This document shows, piece by piece, positions 59,979 to 64,000 of a stretch of 64,000 bases of DNA (its first letter is position 1; every line of letters starts with the position of its first letter). Both the position numbers and the translations under genes were made by a program. The stretch is from Saccharopolyspora rosea. Its GTDB lineage: Bacteria; Actinomycetota; Actinomycetes; Mycobacteriales; Pseudonocardiaceae. The notes beneath the pieces are model-generated. The model was not told the origin of the DNA. It did not search any database and saw nothing but the letters and a program-made list of their open reading frames with translations. The stretch is taken from contig NZ_CP102826.1 in the NCBI RefSeq assembly GCF_025643595.1, forward strand, positions 2,852,001-2,916,000, given 5' to 3'.

Positions 59979-60025
59979 AACGTGCCTCCTGCTCCGGTTC
60001 GGGGTGGTGGTGCGGGATCGCGGCG

Positions 60026-60106
60026 TCAGGCGCGCGGACACGCCGCCGACGCCACCCGCAGCAGGTCGACGTGGTGGCGCGCGGTCAACAACACCGGCAG
60101 AGGCAC
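60026..60106 (-). CDS. Cysteine-type leader peptide of the MHS transporter
   Basis: A 26-residue ORF with T-A-R-H-H-V-D-L-L-R-V-A-S-A-A-C-P-R-A, the same core as the other leaders. TTGACA (60138-60143), spacer 17, CTAGCG (60115-60120) on the minus strand predict transcription starting near 60108, so GTG 60106 would be close to or at the 5' end. Cysteine-dependent attenuation is inferred. It is only 47 bases from the transporter start. Confidence 0.68.
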   Translation of the reverse strand: MPLPVLLTARHHVDLLRVASAACPRA

Positions 60107-60114
60107 GCACCTGA

Positions 60115-60143
60115 CGCTAGGGAGCCCGGTCGCGAGGTGTCAA
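60115..60143 (-). promoter_or_regulatory. Predicted promoter of the leader at 60026-60106
   Basis: -35 TTGACA, 17-base spacer, -10 CTAGCG. The -10 is a poor match; the -35 and the spacing to the leader start repeat what is seen at the other leader loci. Confidence 0.4.
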
Positions 60144-60269
60144 CGCGGGTCGGGTGCCGCTCAGCATCTGGGAACCGCCGACGCCCGTCGATCTTTGGTC
60201 CGATGTGGACTGAGGTCCGGTGCGCCGACCGCGCACCGGCACCGAGCGAGGTCCGCGTGGTGGGAGCGG

Positions 60270-60298
60270 TTGACACCCGGCGGAACCGGTGCTGCGAT
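60270..60298 (+). promoter_or_regulatory. Predicted promoter of the ssuD leader
   Basis: TTGACA (60270-60275), 17-base spacer, TGCGAT (60293-60298). Transcription would begin near 60305, at an in-frame GTG directly before the leader ATG. The same TTGACA...TGCGAT layout appears before the leader at 61776. Confidence 0.45.
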
Positions 60299-60307
60299 CG
60301 GCGGGTG

Positions 60308-60382
60308 ATGGTCGCTGCGCTGTTCACCAGGCGTCGGCACGTGGACTTCCACCGCGTGGCGACCCAGGCGTGTCGTTCCTGA
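60308..60382 (+). CDS. Cysteine-type leader peptide of ssuD
   Basis: A 24-residue ORF, L-F-T-R-R-R-H-V-D-F-H-R-V-A-T-Q-A-C-R-S. GTG 60305 directly before ATG 60308 could be the leaderless start. Its stop is 80 bases from ssuD. It shares R-R-R-H-V-D and Q-A-C-R with the next leader at 61776. Confidence 0.75.
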   Translation: MVAALFTRRRHVDFHRVATQACRS

Positions 60383-60462
60383 ACCATCCCGCCTGCCACG
60401 CACCGCCCGCCCTCCTCGCGCGCCGGGCCGGACTCCTGCTCGTCTTCCTGGGAGAAACACAC

Positions 60463-61632
60463 ATGTCGTTGACGTTCCACTGGTTCCTGCCCACCTACGG
60501 CGACAGCCGCTACCTGGTCGGGGGCGGCCACGGCGTGGCCACCACGACGGCCGGGGGCGCGCGTCCGGCGACGCTGGGCTACCTCGGGCAGATCGCGCGC
60601 AGTGCCGAACAACTCGGGTTCGCCGGTGCGCTGACGCCGACCGGGGCGTGGTGCGAGGACGCCTGGCTGTCGACCGCGATGCTCACCGAGGTCACCGAGC
60701 GGCTGAAGTTCCTCGTCGCGTTCCGGCCCGGACTGCTGTCGCCGACGCTCGGCGCGCAGATGGCCGCCACCTTCCAGCGGCACTCCCGGGGGCGGTTGCT
60801 GCTCAACGTGGTGACCGGCGGGGAGAGCGCCGAACAGCGCGCCTACGGCGACTTCCTGGACAAGGCCGCCCGCTACGCCCGCTGCGACGAGTTCCTGCAC
60901 GTGGTGCGGTCGCTGTGGCGCGGTGAGCGGGTCGACTTCACCGGCGAGCACCTGCGCGTCGAGGGCGCCGAGCTCACCCGCACCCCGAACCCCGTGCCGA
61001 CCGTCTACTTCGGAGGGTCCTCGGCGGAGGCGGGCCGGGTCGCCGCGCGGCACAGCGACGTCTACCTGACCTGGGGTGAGCCACCGGCCCAGGCCGCCGA
61101 GAAGATCAGCTGGATCCGCGGGCTGGCGGCCGAGCAGGGGCGCTCCCCGCGGTTCGGCATCCGGCTGCACGTGATCAGCCGCGACAGCTCCGAGCAGGCG
61201 TGGGCGGAGGCGCAGCGGCTGCTGGACGCGTTGGATCCCGCGACGATCTCCCGGGTGCAGGACGGCTTGGGGCGCAGCGAATCCGAGGGGCAGCGCAGGA
61301 TGCGCGAGCTGCACGGCGGATCGACCGCGGACCTGGAGATCTACCCCAACCTGTGGGCGGGTGTCGGTCTGGTGCGCGGCGGTGCGGGGACCGCGCTGGT
61401 CGGCAGCCACGCCGAAGTCGCCGAGCGGATCGAGGAGTACCACGCGTTGGGCATCGACGAGTTCGTGCTGTCCGGGCACCCGCACCTGGAGGAGGCGTAC
61501 TGGTTCGGCGAAGGCGTGCTGCCGATCCTGGAGCGCAAGGGCCTGTGGCGGCATCCGGCCGCCGAGGTCGACGACTCCGCTGTCAGCATCCCGTTCGCGG
61601 GCGCCGGGGCGGTGCCGACGCCGTCGAGCTGA
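60463..61632 (+). CDS. ssuD: FMNH2-dependent alkanesulfonate monooxygenase (SsuD-like)
   Basis: A 389-residue LLM-family enzyme. F-H-W-F-L-P-T-Y-G-D near the N-terminus, L-T-P-T-G-A-W-C-E-D-A-W, F-L-V-A-F-R-P-G-L-L-S-P-T and L-L-N-V-V-T-G-G-E are SsuD hallmarks, including the Cys near residue 66 in the C-E-D motif. It cleaves C-S bonds of alkanesulfonates to sulfite and aldehyde with reduced FMN. The partner reductase SsuE is not in view. A GGGAGAA site precedes ATG 60463. Confidence 0.92.
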   Translation: MSLTFHWFLPTYGDSRYLVGGGHGVATTTAGGARPATLGYLGQIARSAEQLGFAGALTPTGAWCEDAWLSTAMLTEVTERLKFLVAFRPGLLSPTLGAQMAATFQRHSRGRLLLNVVTGGESAEQRAYGDFLDKAARYARCDEFLHVVRSLWRGERVDFTGEHLRVEGAELTRTPNPVPTVYFGGSSAEAGRVAARHSDVYLTWGEPPAQAAEKISWIRGLAAEQGRSPRFGIRLHVISRDSSEQAWAEAQRLLDALDPATISRVQDGLGRSESEGQRRMRELHGGSTADLEIYPNLWAGVGLVRGGAGTALVGSHAEVAERIEEYHALGIDEFVLSGHPHLEEAYWFGEGVLPILERKGLWRHPAAEVDDSAVSIPFAGAGAVPTPSS

Positions 61633-61649
61633 CCGGTCGGTCCTGGCGA

Positions 61650-61690
61650 GCGCGGAAGGCGGTCCTGCGGCCGCCTTCCGCGCTTTTCGT
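61650..61690 (+). terminator. Rho-independent terminator of ssuD
   Basis: A 13-bp perfect stem (61650-61662 / 61671-61683), 8-base loop, followed by a T-rich run (TTTTCGTTTT). It is 18 bases past the ssuD stop and separates ssuD from the next leader-controlled unit. Confidence 0.9.
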
Positions 61691-61739
61691 TTTCCTGGAC
61701 CGGAATGTGGGAGGTTCCGGGACCGGGATGTGGGAGGCG

Positions 61740-61769
61740 TTGACACTGCGTTGCGCGGTCTGCTGCGAT
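61740..61769 (+). promoter_or_regulatory. Predicted promoter of the sfnG leader
   Basis: TTGACA (61740-61745), 18-base spacer, TGCGAT (61764-61769). It predicts transcription starting near 61776, the GTG of the leader. Confidence 0.45.
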
Positions 61770-61775
61770 GGTAGC

Positions 61776-61856
61776 GTGATCTTCGGGAACGAGCTGACGC
61801 GGCGACGTCACGTCGATCTGGTCCGCGTCTGCGCCCAGGCGTGTCGCGGCTGCTGA
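61776..61856 (+). CDS. Cysteine-type leader peptide of the sfnG operon
   Basis: A 26-residue ORF with E-L-T-R-R-R-H-V-D-L-V-R-V-C-A-Q-A-C-R-G-C: the same core, with three Cys codons, the most of the five leaders. It ends 100 bases before sfnG. The terminator at 61650 isolates it from ssuD, so it has its own promoter. Confidence 0.75.
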   Translation: MIFGNELTRRRHVDLVRVCAQACRGC

Positions 61857-61956
61857 TCTTCTTACACCGCACCGAATTCCCCTTTCCAGCACGCGCGGAG
61901 AGCGCTGCTGCCACCGGCGCACGCCCGCGCGTCGTTCTCCCGTCTGGAGCCGAATC

Positions 61957-63078
61957 ATGTCCGACGACAACCCGGCGGAACCGCTGCGGTTCGCCTACTG
62001 GGTGCCCAACGTCAGCGGTGGTCTGGTCACCAGCACCATCGAACAACGCACCGAATTCACCTTCGAGTACAACGAAAAACTCGCCCGGCTGGCCGAGAAC
62101 AGCGGTTTCGAGTACGCGCTGAGCCAGGTCCGCTACGCCTCCAGCTACGGTGCGGCGCAGCAGCACGACCCGGCCGCGTTCAGCCTCGGCCTGCTGCTGG
62201 CCACCGAACGGCTCAAGCTCATCGTCGCCGCCCACCCGGGCCTGTGGCACCCCGCGATCCTGGCGAAGTTCGGGATCACCGCGGACGTCCTGTCGCAGGG
62301 CCGGTTCGCGGTGAACATCGTCAGCGGCTGGTTCAAGGACGAGTTCACCGGGCTCGGCGAACCGTGGCTGGAGCACGACGAACGCTACCGGCGCGCCGAG
62401 GAGTTCATCCGCGTGCTGCGCGGCCTGTGGACCGGGCCGAACTTCGAGTTCGGCGGCGACTTCTACCGCATCCACGACTTCAGCCTGCGACCGCAGCCGC
62501 ACGACGTACCCGGCCGCGCGCACCCGGAGATCTTCCAGGGCGGCAACTCCACCGCGGCGCGCCGGCAGGCGGGTCGCGTGTCGGACTGGTACCTCAGCAA
62601 CGGCAAGGACTTCGACGGTTTCGCCGAGCAGGTGTCCGACGTGCGTGCGGTGGCCGCCGAGCACGGGCGCACCGTGCGGTTCGGGATCAACGGGTTCCTC
62701 ATCGCCCGCGACACCGAGGCCGCCGCCCGCGACGTGCTCCGCGAGATCGTCGACAAGGCCGACCGCGGTGCGGTGGAAGGCTTCCGCGAACAGGTCCGCC
62801 AGGCCGGGAAGTCCACTTCGGACGGAAAGGGCATGTGGGCGGACTCGGAGTTCGCCGACCTCGTGCAGTACAACGACGGTTTCCGCACCGGCCTGATCGG
62901 CACTCCCGAGCAGATCGCGCACCGCATCATCGAGTACAAGAAGCGCGGCGCGAACCTGATCCTGCTCGGTTTCCTGCACTACCTGGAGGACGTCGAGCAC
63001 TTCGGCACGCACGTGCTGCCGATCGTCCGCGAACTCGAAGCCGAACTCGACCGCACCGGCGACCCGGTCGGCGTCTGA
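61957..63078 (+). CDS. sfnG: Dimethylsulfone monooxygenase (SfnG-like)
   Basis: A 373-residue FMNH2-dependent LLM enzyme. The N-terminal F-A-Y-W-V-P-N-V-S-G-G-L-V, I-E-Q-R-T and the N-I-V-S-G-W-F-K-D-E-F segment are close to SfnG hallmarks. SfnG converts dimethylsulfone to methanesulfinate and formaldehyde; related enzymes handle other sulfones. It precedes a DszC/SfnB-like flavoprotein by 52 bases, so the pair is probably co-expressed under the upstream leader peptide. Confidence 0.9.
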   Translation: MSDDNPAEPLRFAYWVPNVSGGLVTSTIEQRTEFTFEYNEKLARLAENSGFEYALSQVRYASSYGAAQQHDPAAFSLGLLLATERLKLIVAAHPGLWHPAILAKFGITADVLSQGRFAVNIVSGWFKDEFTGLGEPWLEHDERYRRAEEFIRVLRGLWTGPNFEFGGDFYRIHDFSLRPQPHDVPGRAHPEIFQGGNSTAARRQAGRVSDWYLSNGKDFDGFAEQVSDVRAVAAEHGRTVRFGINGFLIARDTEAAARDVLREIVDKADRGAVEGFREQVRQAGKSTSDGKGMWADSEFADLVQYNDGFRTGLIGTPEQIAHRIIEYKKRGANLILLGFLHYLEDVEHFGTHVLPIVRELEAELDRTGDPVGV

Positions 63079-63130
63079 ACACAGCCACGCACAACGAGTT
63101 CGTCACACATACTTTTCAGAGGAGACCGTC

Positions 63131-64000
63131 ATGAGCATCACCGACACGTCGCCGGACTTCACCACGCGACCGTCGAGTTCGCAGGAGTGGATCGAACGCG
63201 CCAGGCAGGTCGCGGCCGTGCTGGCGACCGACGCGGTGCAGCGCGACCGCGCCGGTCGCACCCCGCACGCCGAAGTGCAGCTGCTCAAGGACGCGGGTCT
63301 GGTGACCCTGCTCGGACCCGAGGAGCACGGCGGAGCGGGCGAGACCTGGTCCACCGCCTACCGGGTCACCCGCGAGGTCGCCCGGGGTGACGGTTCGATC
63401 GGCCAGCTGCTCGGCTACCACTACCTGTGGGCGTGGGCGGCCCGGCTGGTCGCCACCCCGGAGCAGATCGAGGAGGTGGAACGGCTCTACACCGCGGGAA
63501 ACCTGTTCTTCGGCGGTGCGGTCAACCCGCGCGACAACGACCTGGTCATCACCGACGAGGGCGAGGAACTCGTGTTCCGCGGCCGCAAGTCGTTCTCCAC
63601 CGGCAGCAAGGTTTCCGACCTGACCGTGCTGGAGGGCGTGCTGAAGGGCACCGACCAGCACGTGTTCGCCATCGTTCCGTCCACTCAGGACGGAATCGTG
63701 TTCGGCGACGACTGGGACAACCTGGGGCAGCGGCTCACCGAGTCGGGCAGCGTGGAGATCCGCGACGTGCGGGTGCCGTGGTCGGCCGCGGCCGGGTACG
63801 TCGACAAGCAGTTCCGCCCGCTGACCTACAACACCCTGAACCTGCCCACGATCCAGCTGGTGTTCGCCAACTTCTACCTGGGCATCGCGCAGGGCGCGCT
63901 CGCGGCGGCCACCGCCTACACGCGGGAGCGGACCCGGCCGTGGCCCTACGGCGGGGACAACAAGGACACCGCCTCCGAGGAGTTCTACGTGCTGGACACC
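63131..64000 (+). CDS. Acyl-CoA dehydrogenase-like flavin monooxygenase (DszC/SfnB-like), 3' end outside window
   Basis: The first 290 residues of an acyl-CoA-dehydrogenase-fold protein. Visible features: a GVQLL/EVQLLKDAGL helix, E-E-H-G-G-A-G, G-D-G-S-I-G-Q-L-L-G-Y-H-Y, F-F-G-G-A-V-N-P, F-S-T-G-S-K-V-S-D and W-D-N-L-G-Q-R-L-T-E-S-G. Family members (DszC, SfnB, DmoA-type desulfurisation) use FMNH2 and O2 on sulfur compounds. Its link with sfnG supports organosulfur oxidation. ATG 63131 follows AGAGGAG. No stop is reached. Confidence 0.85.
   Translation, partial: MSITDTSPDFTTRPSSSQEWIERARQVAAVLATDAVQRDRAGRTPHAEVQLLKDAGLVTLLGPEEHGGAGETWSTAYRVTREVARGDGSIGQLLGYHYLWAWAARLVATPEQIEEVERLYTAGNLFFGGAVNPRDNDLVITDEGEELVFRGRKSFSTGSKVSDLTVLEGVLKGTDQHVFAIVPSTQDGIVFGDDWDNLGQRLTESGSVEIRDVRVPWSAAAGYVDKQFRPLTYNTLNLPTIQLVFANFYLGIAQGALAAATAYTRERTRPWPYGGDNKDTASEEFYVLDT

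Noticed and set aside
60085-63012. A 975-codon open frame on the minus strand across ssuD and sfnG
   Set aside because: It is antisense to three recognisable features, composed mostly of Arg/Gly/Ala/Val, and has no ribosome site.

Overview
The window is high-GC actinobacterial DNA (strong G/C third-position bias, frequent GTG starts, ATGA/GTGA/TTGA gene overlaps). Gene content, the macrolide-type glycosyltransferase and the recurrent TCCACTGTGGA palindrome suggest the family Pseudonocardiaceae, perhaps Saccharopolyspora or a relative; this assignment is an inference. I see no rRNA, tRNA, CRISPR array, transposase or phage genes.

Layout. 0-2.8 kb: two universal stress proteins, a phosphoribosyltransferase-type protein and a membrane protein. 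2.8-9.6 kb: a minus-strand operon that makes and recycles PAPS (APS kinase fused to a sulfurylase-like domain, CysQ, CysD, CysN), followed by a PAPS-type sulfotransferase and an arylsulfotransferase-family protein. It has no PAPS reductase, so it looks built for sulfation. 10-11.3 kb: a frameshifted lipoprotein. 11.7-17.8 kb: a cysteine-type leader peptide, then OsmC, a flavin monooxygenase, MetY, a CoA-binding protein, MetX and a luciferase-like monooxygenase. 17.9-21.6 kb: RpiR regulator, MFS transporter and amidohydrolase. 22-27.9 kb: PEP mutase-like protein, secreted EEP-family protein, DUF779 protein, aldehyde dehydrogenase and its likely GAF regulator. 27.9-32.2 kb: a secreted SELENBP1/methanethiol-oxidase-like protein with a Met-rich membrane protein and two small secreted proteins, again behind a leader peptide. 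32.4-38.9 kb: LacI regulator with operators and an IolE-like protein, POT transporter, MaoC protein, MoaA and a phytase-like secreted protein. 39-45.7 kb: MpaB-like oxygenase, TetR, amidohydrolase, two MarR proteins, an MFS exporter, a methyltransferase and a broken luciferase-like gene. 45.7-52.4 kb: Clp-N/HTH protein, lipoate ligase-like protein, PepSY lipoprotein, methyltransferase, a metal/siderophore-type binding protein, two envelope proteins and an MFS exporter. 52.4-58.4 kb: macrolide-type glycosyltransferase, DrrAB-like ABC exporter, TetR, and a PAS-GGDEF-EAL protein. 58.6-64 kb: an organosulfur module (MHS transporter, SsuD, SfnG, DszC/SfnB-like), with three leader peptides.

Two systems cross the window. 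First, five short ORFs with a shared core (x-H-V-D-L/F-x-x-x-A/C-S/T/A-x-x-C) precede sulfur genes. Each starts at or within a few bases of the predicted transcription start of a TTGAC(A/C) promoter, which suggests cysteine-sensing, leaderless leader peptides. Second, at least seven MITE-like repeats with 20-22 bp inverted ends (TGAG-GCCTGTCTT-GAACT) lie mostly at gene 3' ends. The TGA in the repeat end is itself the stop codon of the flanking gene at five junctions, and five copies carry a perfect 7-bp-stem hairpin.
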